Shown here: one piece after another, positions 1 through 6,491 of the stretch | How positions within the stretch are numbered: the stretch's first letter is position 1 | Layout of the letters: each line of letters starts with the position of its first letter | DNA from: Clostridiaceae bacterium | GTDB taxonomy: Bacteria > Bacillota > Clostridia > Oscillospirales > Butyricicoccaceae | Length of the DNA stretch: 6,496 nt | NCBI GenBank assembly: GCA_016293155.1 | Contig: JAEDEU010000085.1 | Coordinates: 1-6,496, forward strand | Direction: 5' to 3' | Position numbers and translations under genes: made by a program | Notes under the pieces: model-generated | The model's input: only the letters and a program-made list of their open reading frames with translations | Database searches by the model: none | What the model was told of the DNA's origin: nothing

Positions 1-1747
1 GGCTGGGCAGCCTTCCGAACTGCAGGAAGTGCTGCTGCCAGTAGTTCGTATCAATACTCGTGTACTGGATGGGGTCGCCGCAGTGGATCATCATGTTGTT
101 GCCCACATAGATGCCGACGTGCGACGCACCGGAAGTGTCGTAGGTTTTCTCAAAGAAGATCAGGTCGCCCGGTTTGGCGTTGGCCGGGGAAACATAGGAA
201 CAGATATTCCGCAGTCCTTCGGCACCAAGCCGCCCCACATTCCAGCCCACACCGCAGTGATTGATGACCCAGCTGACAAAGCCGGAACAGTCAAAACTGG
301 TGCTGGGCGAGCTGCCGCCCCAGACATACGGATAGCCCAGGTATTTCTCCGCTTCCTGAATCATGGCCGCGAACTGTTCATCCTCAAGCGCGTCCGCCGG
401 GATTTCGTACCGGTACTGGTCGCCGTAATAGCGGTCAACGTAGGAAGAACCGGCAAACAGATCGGGCCGGTTGCCCAGCGTAGACATATAGGAGGCATAC
501 AGGGACAGATGATCCTGATCCATCAGGTAGACCGGCAGATGGGACAGATTGAAGTTTTCCAGCGTCACCGTACAGATGTAATAATCGTAGGGAACCTGCA
601 CTTCATATTCGTATGCCTCGATGCTGGTCGCGCCGGTCTCCGGGTCTGTAACCGTGTAATAGCCGGTGCGGGTCTCCGTCCTGTAGCGGGTTTCAACCTG
701 CACATCCTCCGTCAGCGTGTACTGGCGGTCGAAGATAGTCTGAAGCAGGTCGCCCACCTCATCAATCGTCCATTCTCCCTCCCGGAGCGCCGTCAGCATG
801 GAAATCAGCACATAGGGGTCATGTTCGATCTCATCCAGGTCAAAATGGTATTCGTCGTAATCATGGGTGCTTTCGTAATTGTCCAGATACTCCTGAAGCT
901 CTGCCTCAAGCGCCAGATACTGCGCCTCCGCCGCCAGCATATCCGCATCGGCGCTGGGATAGGTGGTCAGCACGCCGGAGGATGTGAGCGAACTCATCAT
1001 CACGGAACAGCTGGACATCACAGCGGAAACAAACAGGAACATCATTCCGATGACGCCGAGAATCACAAAGCCCTTTTTGTGCCGGGCGACAAACTGAACG
1101 GCTTTGGAGGTTTCCTCACCGGTTTTCTTCACGGCTTTGGCCGCAGCCTCGGACGCCTTGACCGTGTTGTCCGCAGCCTTTCCGGCCTTGGCCTCGGCAT
1201 AGGCTTTCTTGATGGCGCGCTTCTGCTGGAACCGGGAGACCGGGCTTGCGCCCCATTCCGGATTCTGAAGCTCCGCCTCCTTATACAGCGCCTTCAGATT
1301 GGCCCGGTCGGCGGCGCGTTCTGCTTTCAGCGCTCTGGCATAGGGTTTATCCTGCAATGTGCGGTGGGCGGTATCCAATGTGCGGATGCCGCCCTCGGCG
1401 CTGCTGATGACCTCATGGGAGACCGATGCGGAAACGCTGCCGTCCGCGTCCTCATGCAGTTCCCGGTGGGATGCTGCCGAAACCGCATTGAGCGGAGTGG
1501 CCGCTGCGGCATGCGTGAGTTTGGACGGGCGCTTTTTCTCGGTTTCCTCAAAAACAAGGCGCGTCACGACCTGATTTTCCTTCGGGTCATAGACGCGCTG
1601 TTTCTGAACGATTTTCTTTTTGGGGATTCTGCTCTCAGCCTTTTCCAGCTTCTTGCCTGCTTTTTCCGCCTTTCGGATGGGCTTTTGAAGCTCCGGCGTT
1701 TCCAGCTCCTCCTCTGTAAACAGAAGGCGGGGCGAGCGTTTTGCCAT
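1..1747 (-). CDS. CD1108-family mobile element protein, membrane-anchored NlpC/P60 (C40) cell-wall hydrolase, 3' end cut by window
   Basis: Probable peptidoglycan endopeptidase of the conjugation machine, which locally opens the cell wall for the mating channel (PrgK/VirB1-like role). The frame runs without a stop from 1747 to the window edge, giving 582 codons. It begins MAKRSPRLLFTEEELETPEL, typical of the CD1108 family. A basic, Ala/Lys-rich cytoplasmic region (about 1-225) includes SRFQQKRAIKKAY. One membrane helix follows (about 226-246, FVILGVIGMMFLFVSAVMSS), then an acidic linker and a family-typical extracellular region beginning DPYVLISMLTAL at residue 310. The C40 domain starts near 458 (YLGYPYVWGG) with catalytic Cys487 (FDCSGF), His543 (SHVGIYVGN) and third residue His555 (MIHCG). 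The visible end, QFGRLPS, resembles the usual C-terminus, so few residues are probably missing. I see no lysozyme or transglycosylase motif of the kind found in bifunctional Tn916 CwlT. The start was chosen at 1747 because AGGTG lies 6 nt upstream. An in-frame ATG at 1753 directly abuts that site and is less likely. The family call is recalled from known proteins, not searched. Confidence 0.93.
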   Translation of the reverse strand, partial: MAKRSPRLLFTEEELETPELQKPIRKAEKAGKKLEKAESRIPKKKIVQKQRVYDPKENQVVTRLVFEETEKKRPSKLTHAAAATPLNAVSAASHRELHEDADGSVSASVSHEVISSAEGGIRTLDTAHRTLQDKPYARALKAERAADRANLKALYKEAELQNPEWGASPVSRFQQKRAIKKAYAEAKAGKAADNTVKASEAAAKAVKKTGEETSKAVQFVARHKKGFVILGVIGMMFLFVSAVMSSCSVMMSSLTSSGVLTTYPSADADMLAAEAQYLALEAELQEYLDNYESTHDYDEYHFDLDEIEHDPYVLISMLTALREGEWTIDEVGDLLQTIFDRQYTLTEDVQVETRYRTETRTGYYTVTDPETGATSIEAYEYEVQVPYDYYICTVTLENFNLSHLPVYLMDQDHLSLYASYMSTLGNRPDLFAGSSYVDRYYGDQYRYEIPADALEDEQFAAMIQEAEKYLGYPYVWGGSSPSTSFDCSGFVSWVINHCGVGWNVGRLGAEGLRNICSYVSPANAKPGDLIFFEKTYDTSGASHVGIYVGNNMMIHCGDPIQYTSIDTNYWQQHFLQFGRLPS

Positions 1748-1753
1748 GTGCAT

Positions 1754-1758
1754 CACCT
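1754..1758 (-). promoter_or_regulatory. Ribosome binding site (AGGTG) of the NlpC/P60 hydrolase gene
   Basis: The message reads CGAGGTGATGCACATGGC. AGGTG is 6 nt from the ATG at 1747 but touches the in-frame ATG at 1753, so it decides in favour of 1747. It is weaker than the AAGGAGGT sites upstream in the operon. It follows a 35-nt A/C-rich, apparently unstructured spacer after the antirepressor stop. Confidence 0.7.
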
Positions 1759-1782
1759 CGATTCGTATGGTTGTTGTTTTGT

Positions 1783-2559
1783 TCAGCCGATGATCTCGGA
1801 CCTTTCTGCCAGGAATACCTGTTTGCCTCTGGGCGTGACCAGCATCTGTGTGCCGCGATGCCCGTTGGGCGCGATAAACTCACGGACAACGAACAGGCCG
1901 TTGCGGTACGGAAGGGCGTGAGGATGCATGATGCCTTTGCTGTCATAGTAGGCATATTTCTTCCTGACGAGATAGGCCGTGAACATGCTCTGGGGAACAC
2001 CCAGTTCCTTGGCGGTGAGCCGGATGCCGGTGCAGTCGGGGCAGTCTACCAGCGCATCGAAATACGCTGCCTTGGGAAGCGCCACGGTCAGCTGCGCCTC
2101 GGCCTGTTTCAGCTGCCCGGCCAGCTTTTTGTTGAGGTTCCGTTCCTCCGACAGCGCCCGCACGACCTGCGCCGCCACATCGGCATTGCCTGCCGCCTGT
2201 TCCAGCAGCGCATCGGTCATATAGGCTCCGTGCCTGCGGATAGAGGGAAGAACTTCGCTCGTCACCCAGTGCTTGAAGCGCTTGGCGCTTTCCAGCTTGC
2301 TGGAGAGGATCAGGCTGTAAAGCCCGGATTCATTGATGACTACGGGGTGTTGCTCTCTGCCGATGGAGTCATGAATCGTTACCCCATCTCCGCAGTAACG
2401 GTCCTCCGGATCAACATGGTCAATAATGGCTTTTCTCGGATTACTGTATCCGAGAGCCTTTGCCACATCTTTTCCGACGAACCACGGATCGCCGTTTTTT
2501 CGCACCGTCCGCAGTTCTCCGAACTCCTCATTCTGAAATATCTGCATCCTGTTTTCCAT
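1783..2559 (-). CDS. Phage-type antirepressor, BRO-N plus KilAC (ANT) domains
   Basis: Predicted cytoplasmic DNA-binding or regulatory protein of 258 aa. Residues 1-110 form a BRO-N domain with hallmark segments WFVGKDVAKALGYSNPRKAI (26-45), VINESGLYSLILSSKLESAK (74-93) and FKHWVTSEVLPSIRRHG (95-111). Residues about 118-155 are Glu/Lys/Leu-rich and likely a coiled-coil linker. Residues about 160-250 match the KilAC/ANT phage antirepressor domain (PKAAYFDALVD, then TAKELGVPQSMFTAYLVRKK, and a C-terminal VTPRGKQVFLAE). In phages such proteins relieve lysogenic repression; here the target is unknown. The start is supported by GAAAGGAC at 2568-2575, 8 nt upstream. That site begins right after the VirB4 stop, 16 nt separating the two genes. 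Both domains look intact, with no frameshift. It lies between two conjugation genes on the same strand, so it is probably co-transcribed with them and may regulate the element, but that is inference. An alternative ATG at 2547 would remove only four residues. Confidence 0.92.
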   Translation of the reverse strand: MENRMQIFQNEEFGELRTVRKNGDPWFVGKDVAKALGYSNPRKAIIDHVDPEDRYCGDGVTIHDSIGREQHPVVINESGLYSLILSSKLESAKRFKHWVTSEVLPSIRRHGAYMTDALLEQAAGNADVAAQVVRALSEERNLNKKLAGQLKQAEAQLTVALPKAAYFDALVDCPDCTGIRLTAKELGVPQSMFTAYLVRKKYAYYDSKGIMHPHALPYRNGLFVVREFIAPNGHRGTQMLVTPRGKQVFLAERSEIIG

Positions 2560-2575
2560 ATCTTTTCGTCCTTTC

Positions 2576-4957
2576 TTATCCAGCCTGCTCCTGCGGCTTG
2601 GTGGTGATGATCCGGTACAGCTCCGTATCCTTCGGGAAGTGGTCTACAAACGGAAGAATCGTGCTGCCGTAAAAAAGAAGCCCTTCGCCTTCACCGCTGT
2701 GGGTGACATACGAGAGCTGATGGGGAGAAATATTCAGCTGTTTGGCGAGAATCTGCCGGTCGCCGGACGCCTGGTTCAGCATGAACACATAGTCGGAGTT
2801 TTCAAAGATGTTCTCCACCTCGCGGGAGGAAAGCAGGTCTTTGACGTTCTGCGTGATACCGGTGGGAATGCCGCCCCATTTACTGAAGCGCTTCCAGATT
2901 TCCACCGTGTACGCCGCCGTCTGTTCCTCGCGGAGCAAAAGGTGCATCTCGTCGATGTAATAGCGGGTGGATTTGTGCGCCTCGCGGTTGATGGTCACGC
3001 GGTTCCATACTGCATCCTGCACGATCAGCATACCGATTTTCTTCAGCTGCTTGCCCAGCTCCTTGATATCGAAGGACACGATGCGGTTTTCGATGTTGAT
3101 GCTGGTGCGGTGGTTGAACACATTCAGAGAGCCGTGAACGTAGATTTCCAAAGCTGTTGCGATGTACTGCGCCTCCTTTTCCTCCTGCGTCAGCAGCGCA
3201 TTGTACAGATCCTCCAGAATCGGCATGTTTTCCGGCACGGGGTCGGCCAGATAATCCCGGTAGACCATGCGGACACAGCGGTCGATGATGGTCTTTTCCA
3301 CCGGCTGCAAGCCCTCCTTGCCGCCTACGATCAGCTCGCACAGGGAGAGGATGAAGTCGGATTTCAGCGATAACGGATTCTCATCGTCGCTGTAGTTCAG
3401 GTTCAAGTCCATGGGGTTGATGTAGTCGCTGGATGTGGGCGAGATTTTGATGACCTGCCCGCCCAGGCGCTCCACCAGTGTGCCGTACTCCGATTCCGGG
3501 TCGCAGATGATGATGTCGTCATCGGTGACCATGAATACATTGGCGATTTCGCGCTTGGCGGCAAAGGATTTGCCGGAACCAGGTGTGCCGAGAATCAGGC
3601 CGTTGGGGTTCTTGAGGAGCTTTCTGTCCACCATAATCAGGTTGTTGGACAGGGCGTTGATGCCGCAGTAGAGCGCCTCCTTACCGCTCTGAAACAGCTC
3701 CTGCGTGGTAAACGGCACGAAAATCGCCACACTGGATGTGGTCATGCCGCGCTCGATCTCCACCTGATTGAGCCCCAGCGGCAGGCTGCTCATCAGCCCT
3801 TCCTCCTGCTGGAAGTCAAGCCGGGTCAGCTGGCAGTTGTATTTCTGGGCAATGGAGCCCGCCTGGAACACATTGTTTTCCAGCTGCTGTTTGGTCTCCG
3901 CCACGTTCAGCACCAGGAAGGTCAGCAGGAACATGCGCTCATTTCTGGACTGCAGATCCTGCAGGAGCTTCTTCGCCTCATTGCCGTACGTGGCCAGGTC
4001 ACTGGGGATGATGTCCATATCATATCCGGCGCGGACGGCCTTTTTCTGTTCCTCAATGGTCATCTTCTGCAGATCGGTGATTTTGCGCTTGATGGTTCGG
4101 ATGGCCTTGACCTGATCCACCGACTGCACATGCATGGTCACGATCAGACTGCTCTGCATATCCAGAAAGTCGGCCAGCATCCGGTCATTCAGCTCCGGCG
4201 CGAGAATCTGCAGGAAGGAAACCTGCCCGATTTTCCTGCCCATGGTGAAGTTTTTGCCGTTCCGGAAGGAAAAGGAGCTGGGCGCGATAAAGTCCTTCAC
4301 AGAAAGCCCGGTGGGAGCCAGCCAGTCCCAGTCAAACAGGAAAGGCTGCTGCTCGTCCATGTGGAAGATGCCGTGGAGCAGCTCCAGACGCTGTTTTCCG
4401 TTCATCGGATCAGCCTGAACGCCCAGCCGCTTGAAGTTGTTCAGCACATCGGTCTCAATGCGCTCCAGCCGGAGCTTGGCGCTTTTCAGCGAATCGGCCT
4501 CGATGCCGAAGGTCAGGTACTTGGTCTTGATAAGGCCATTGTTGCCTTTGGCCAGCTGATTTTTCAGCATCTGGGTGTATTCGGCGCGGATGCTGTCGTA
4601 GCTGTCGCCCTTTAACGGAATGGCGATGCGCTCCGAGTAGGTATCCTTGTTTGCCGCCGTATTGATAAAGGACAGCTCAAAGCGCACGGAGCTGTCAAAG
4701 TAGTTGAGGAAGTCGCACCAGCCGTCAAAGATGGCGGCCTTGTCCTCGTTCTGATTCAGCTGATAGTTGATGTCCTGGAACTGCACCGTCTTGGTGTAGT
4801 AATGATCGGTCACGCGGCAGATGCCGTCCGGGAACATGCGCTGAAAGGGGATGGAATCCTGTGCGGATTTGTGTCTTTTGTCCTGTCGTCTGGCGTTCTG
4901 AATGGCAGCGTTAATCTGCTGCTTTTCCGCTCTTGTGAGCTTTTTCGCCTTGGACAA
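2576..4957 (-). CDS. VirB4-like conjugation ATPase (VirB4/PrgJ/TraE family), TTG start
   Basis: Cytoplasmic or membrane-associated AAA-type ATPase that powers T4SS assembly and substrate transfer. It is 793 aa, a normal length for the family. An N-terminal CagE/VirB4-type region covers about residues 1-430. The nucleotide-binding part follows. Walker A is GTPGSGKS at 457-464 (Lys463 in the P-loop), preceded by NGLIL. The segment IIICDPESEYGTLVERLGG is a typical VirB4 motif after the P-loop. Walker B is YYIDEMHLLL with Asp669 and Glu670. Downstream, GGIPTGITQNVKDLL and ENSDYVFMLNQ are the usual C-terminal motifs. All motifs appear intact. The reading begins with TTG at 4957, supported by AAGGAGGT at 4966-4973. 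The next in-frame Met is about 40 residues on, past the conserved-looking N-terminus. The gene starts inside the upstream PrgI-like gene (47-nt overlap), and its stop is 16 nt before the antirepressor start. There is no transmembrane helix, as expected for VirB4. Confidence 0.96.
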   Translation of the reverse strand: MSKAKKLTRAEKQQINAAIQNARRQDKRHKSAQDSIPFQRMFPDGICRVTDHYYTKTVQFQDINYQLNQNEDKAAIFDGWCDFLNYFDSSVRFELSFINTAANKDTYSERIAIPLKGDSYDSIRAEYTQMLKNQLAKGNNGLIKTKYLTFGIEADSLKSAKLRLERIETDVLNNFKRLGVQADPMNGKQRLELLHGIFHMDEQQPFLFDWDWLAPTGLSVKDFIAPSSFSFRNGKNFTMGRKIGQVSFLQILAPELNDRMLADFLDMQSSLIVTMHVQSVDQVKAIRTIKRKITDLQKMTIEEQKKAVRAGYDMDIIPSDLATYGNEAKKLLQDLQSRNERMFLLTFLVLNVAETKQQLENNVFQAGSIAQKYNCQLTRLDFQQEEGLMSSLPLGLNQVEIERGMTTSSVAIFVPFTTQELFQSGKEALYCGINALSNNLIMVDRKLLKNPNGLILGTPGSGKSFAAKREIANVFMVTDDDIIICDPESEYGTLVERLGGQVIKISPTSSDYINPMDLNLNYSDDENPLSLKSDFILSLCELIVGGKEGLQPVEKTIIDRCVRMVYRDYLADPVPENMPILEDLYNALLTQEEKEAQYIATALEIYVHGSLNVFNHRTSINIENRIVSFDIKELGKQLKKIGMLIVQDAVWNRVTINREAHKSTRYYIDEMHLLLREEQTAAYTVEIWKRFSKWGGIPTGITQNVKDLLSSREVENIFENSDYVFMLNQASGDRQILAKQLNISPHQLSYVTHSGEGEGLLFYGSTILPFVDHFPKDTELYRIITTKPQEQAG

Positions 4958-5309
4958 TCTTCTGTACCTCCTTATCCAGTTTTTCCTGCCGTACTACGGC
5001 AGAATAGAAGTTGTTGGTTTTGTATGGCCGCTCCTTCGGGCGGATAAAACTGACCTGCACGATATTGCGGATGATCTTTTCCAGCGGCTGTCCGTTCTTC
5101 TCATACATGGCGAACATGAAAAAAGGCAGCATGACAAGCACCATGAGAAGCGTTGCCGTACTGCTGCTGACGTGTCCCTTGATGAGGAAAAAGACCGGAA
5201 GCCCCACCAGAAGCCCTCCGCCGAAGCAGACGATCTGGCGCTTGGTCAGGTTGAAGGCGACCTTGGTTTTGACTGCGTTCATGTCCTTGGGTACGGGTAC
5301 ATATGCCAT
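4911..5309 (-). CDS. PrgI family (VirB3-like) T4SS membrane protein
   Basis: Small inner-membrane T4SS component of 132 aa; VirB3-like proteins work beside the VirB4 ATPase. The N-terminus MAYVPVPKDMNAVKTKVAFN followed by LTKRQIVCFGGG is characteristic of the PrgI family. Two hydrophobic helices follow, about 26-43 (IVCFGGGLLVGLPVFFLI) and 51-69 (TATLLMVLVMLPFFMFAMY). The C-terminal part is soluble and basic, with YEKNGQPLEKIIRNIV (69-84) and IRPKERPYKTNNFY (89-102), both common in the family. The ATG start has a very strong AAGGAGGTGG site at 5317-5326, 7 nt upstream, which overlaps the stop codon of the TrbL-like gene. Its own 3' end overlaps the VirB4 gene by 47 nt. This tight packing fits stoichiometric, translationally coupled expression. 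The length is normal, with no sign of damage. Confidence 0.93.
   Translation of the reverse strand: MAYVPVPKDMNAVKTKVAFNLTKRQIVCFGGGLLVGLPVFFLIKGHVSSSTATLLMVLVMLPFFMFAMYEKNGQPLEKIIRNIVQVSFIRPKERPYKTNNFYSAVVRQEKLDKEVQKIVQGEKAHKSGKAAD
4966..4973 (-). promoter_or_regulatory. Ribosome binding site (AAGGAGGT) for the TTG start of virB4-like gene
   Basis: The message reads AAGGAGGTACAGAAGATTG. It is a perfect anti-SD match 8 nt from TTG at 4957-4955, and it lies within the 3' coding part of the PrgI-like gene. It is the main reason for accepting the non-ATG start. Confidence 0.85.
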
Positions 5310-5324
5310 TCTGATTCCACCTCC

Positions 5325-6188
5325 TTAATGTGCGTTGAACACGCTCTTTGCCAGCGAGCTGGTCTTGAACAGCGTGAAGCACAGCAGCACGGTGTAGCCC
5401 ATAACCGTCCAGATTGCCATGGAGATATCGCTCTCCACGACCATGTTCTGCACAAGGACGGCATAAATTGCCACGCAGACGATGATTAAGAAGCCCTGAA
5501 ACGCCAGCGCGAACAGGCTTCTGAGATAGTTCTGACCCATCTGGCTCCACTCGTGATTCATCATGGTGGCCATGGGGATCGGCGCAACCGATGTGACCAG
5601 ATAGATCTCGATCATTCTGCCGAAGCAGATCAGCATAATGATGATGGACAGGATATGCATGGTCACGCCCACGATCATGGACTGGAACCACAGGCCGATC
5701 AGGCTGGAAAGCTCCATGGCCATCAGCGTTTCCTCAAGTCCCTCTGTGACAAGCTCGATATCCGTATTGCCCACGATAATGCCGGCGGCGTTGTTCACCA
5801 CCGTCTGAGAAACATCGAACACCGCCATGACGATATTCCAGGTGTTGGACACGATCAGAATGGCGCAGGCTGTCTTGAACACCCACATGAGAATCGACCA
5901 GGTGTCGAAATCATGCATGTTGTTCTTATCCATGATGATGCGGATGAATTCCATGGTCATGACCAGCGCCAGAATGATACCGGCTATGGGCAGGATCACG
6001 TTGTTGGAAAGGTTCTGAATCATACTGAAGATTCCGCTGTTCCAGCCCTGCGGGGTCTGACCGACCTGCGCCGCAATATCTCCGACCTTCGTATTCACCG
6101 AGTCCACCATCCCCGTCAGGTTGGATGCAATCGCTCCGGCAAGAAGCTCCTTGAGCCATTCGGTCAGCGTGTTGAGCAATAAATCCAA
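5325..6188 (-). CDS. TrbL/VirB6-like polytopic conjugal transfer protein, TTG start
   Basis: Probable inner-membrane channel subunit (VirB6/TrbL/PrgH-like), 287 aa. An amphipathic N-terminus (MDLLLNTLTEWLKELLAGAI) and a polar stretch are followed by about five or six hydrophobic helices, roughly at 63-85, 99-123, 162-190, 193-209, 224-249 and 257-275. The conserved-looking MIEIYLVTSVAPIPMATMMN (192-211) and SQMGQNYLRSLFALAFQGFL (215-234) match the central region of clostridial TrbL/VirB6-type proteins. The start is TTG at 6188, with AAGGAGGT 9 nt upstream at 6198-6205. An ATG at 6195 is in another frame and gives an unrelated 89-aa product. Its stop at 5325-5327 overlaps the next gene's ribosome binding site. 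It follows the Maff2 gene after an 87-nt gap that contains a stem-loop. VirB6-like proteins diverge strongly, so this call rests on topology, motifs and position. Confidence 0.91.
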   Translation of the reverse strand: MDLLLNTLTEWLKELLAGAIASNLTGMVDSVNTKVGDIAAQVGQTPQGWNSGIFSMIQNLSNNVILPIAGIILALVMTMEFIRIIMDKNNMHDFDTWSILMWVFKTACAILIVSNTWNIVMAVFDVSQTVVNNAAGIIVGNTDIELVTEGLEETLMAMELSSLIGLWFQSMIVGVTMHILSIIIMLICFGRMIEIYLVTSVAPIPMATMMNHEWSQMGQNYLRSLFALAFQGFLIIVCVAIYAVLVQNMVVESDISMAIWTVMGYTVLLCFTLFKTSSLAKSVFNAH

Positions 6189-6197
6189 TCGGCATCG

Positions 6198-6205
6198 ACC
6201 TCCTT
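6198..6205 (-). promoter_or_regulatory. Ribosome binding site (AAGGAGGT) for the TTG start of trbL-like gene
   Basis: The message reads AAGGAGGTCGATGCCGATTG. The spacing is 9 nt to TTG at 6188 but only 2 nt to the out-of-frame ATG at 6195. The site therefore selects TTG. It begins 3 nt downstream (transcript sense) of the stem-loop at 6209-6239. Confidence 0.85.
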
Positions 6206-6208
6206 TCC

Positions 6209-6239
6209 GGCTCCCCCTGCGCTATGGCAGGGGGAAGCC
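6209..6239 (-). other. Strong stem-loop in the Maff2-trbL intergenic gap
   Basis: In transcript sense, GGCTTCCCCCTGC and GCAGGGGGAGCC flank the loop CATAGC. This gives 12 base pairs: eight (CCCCCTGC/GCAGGGGG), then one unpaired base, then four more (GGCT/AGCC). The stem is very GC-rich. No U-tract follows on the operon strand; GGAAAGGAGG follows instead. It is therefore not a canonical intrinsic terminator. It may be an mRNA 3'-end stabiliser, processing site or partial attenuator separating Maff2 from the downstream genes. Function is inferred only. Confidence 0.6.
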
Positions 6240-6275
6240 CTGGATTTTACTCACTTCTGTCTTGCTGTGCGGCGA

Positions 6276-6491
6276 TTAACCGAAAAGACCGGTAAGCAGG
6301 GGAACAAGGGTCATGCCGATGAGGGCCACGCCGCCGCCCGCCATGAGCTGCTTCATGCCCTGGCTCTTGGCACCGGGGTTGTCGTTGCCGTAACCCTCCA
6401 TGAGGTTCACGACACCCCAGATTGCGAGACCTGCGCCCAGGGCGATAACGAGAGTCTGAAGAACACCTACTGCGCTGTTGAAAAATGCCAT
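6276..6491 (-). CDS. Maff2-family small membrane protein, candidate VirB2-like pilin/channel subunit
   Basis: A 71-aa, almost wholly hydrophobic protein. Helix 1 is about 8-30 (GVLQTLVIALGAGLAIWGVV), followed by a polar Gly/Asn-rich loop (YGNDNPGAKSQGMKQ, 34-48) and helix 2 about 50-70 (MAGGGVALIGMTLVPLLTGL). Family and length match Maff2 proteins of clostridial conjugative elements, normally found directly upstream of the TrbL-like gene. Two helices joined by a short loop, with small size and Gly/Ala content, resemble VirB2-type pilins. That role is inference and there is no long signal peptide. The ATG at 6491 lies only 5 nt from the window end, so the ribosome binding site and upstream context cannot be seen. 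The reading frame itself is complete, with the stop at 6276-6278. Confidence 0.9.
   Translation of the reverse strand: MAFFNSAVGVLQTLVIALGAGLAIWGVVNLMEGYGNDNPGAKSQGMKQLMAGGGVALIGMTLVPLLTGLFG

Noticed and set aside
29..1921. Plus-strand open frame of 630 codons spanning the hydrolase gene
   Set aside because: It lies exactly in codon register with the complement of the real NlpC/P60 gene, so it stays open simply because that gene almost never uses TTA, CTA or TCA codons. Its product is His/Gly/Arg-rich with no recognisable domain, while the minus strand encodes a clear C40 peptidase.
1741..2607. Plus-strand open frame of 288 codons antisense to the antirepressor
   Set aside because: Same codon-register shadow effect. 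The minus strand encodes intact BRO-N and KilAC domains.
2639..3373. Plus-strand open frame antisense to the VirB4 ATPase domain
   Set aside because: In register with VirB4 codons. It covers the region between Walker A and the C-terminal motifs and has no domain or ribosome binding site of its own.
5553..6182. Plus-strand His/Asp-rich frame of 209 codons, superficially metal-binding
   Set aside because: The HDH/GHD-rich composition is the complement of Met/Ile/Val codons in the TrbL-like membrane helices, in exact codon register.
5926..6195. Alternative ATG frame at the start of the trbL-like gene (89 codons)
   Set aside because: Its ATG is only 2 nt from the SD and its product is a hydrophilic out-of-frame sequence. 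The TTG frame gives a full polytopic membrane protein with ideal spacing.
6209..6245. Intrinsic terminator
   Set aside because: The stem is strong, but the operon strand has no U-run after it. On the plus strand only a short TTTT appears several bases later, and no plus-strand gene precedes it.
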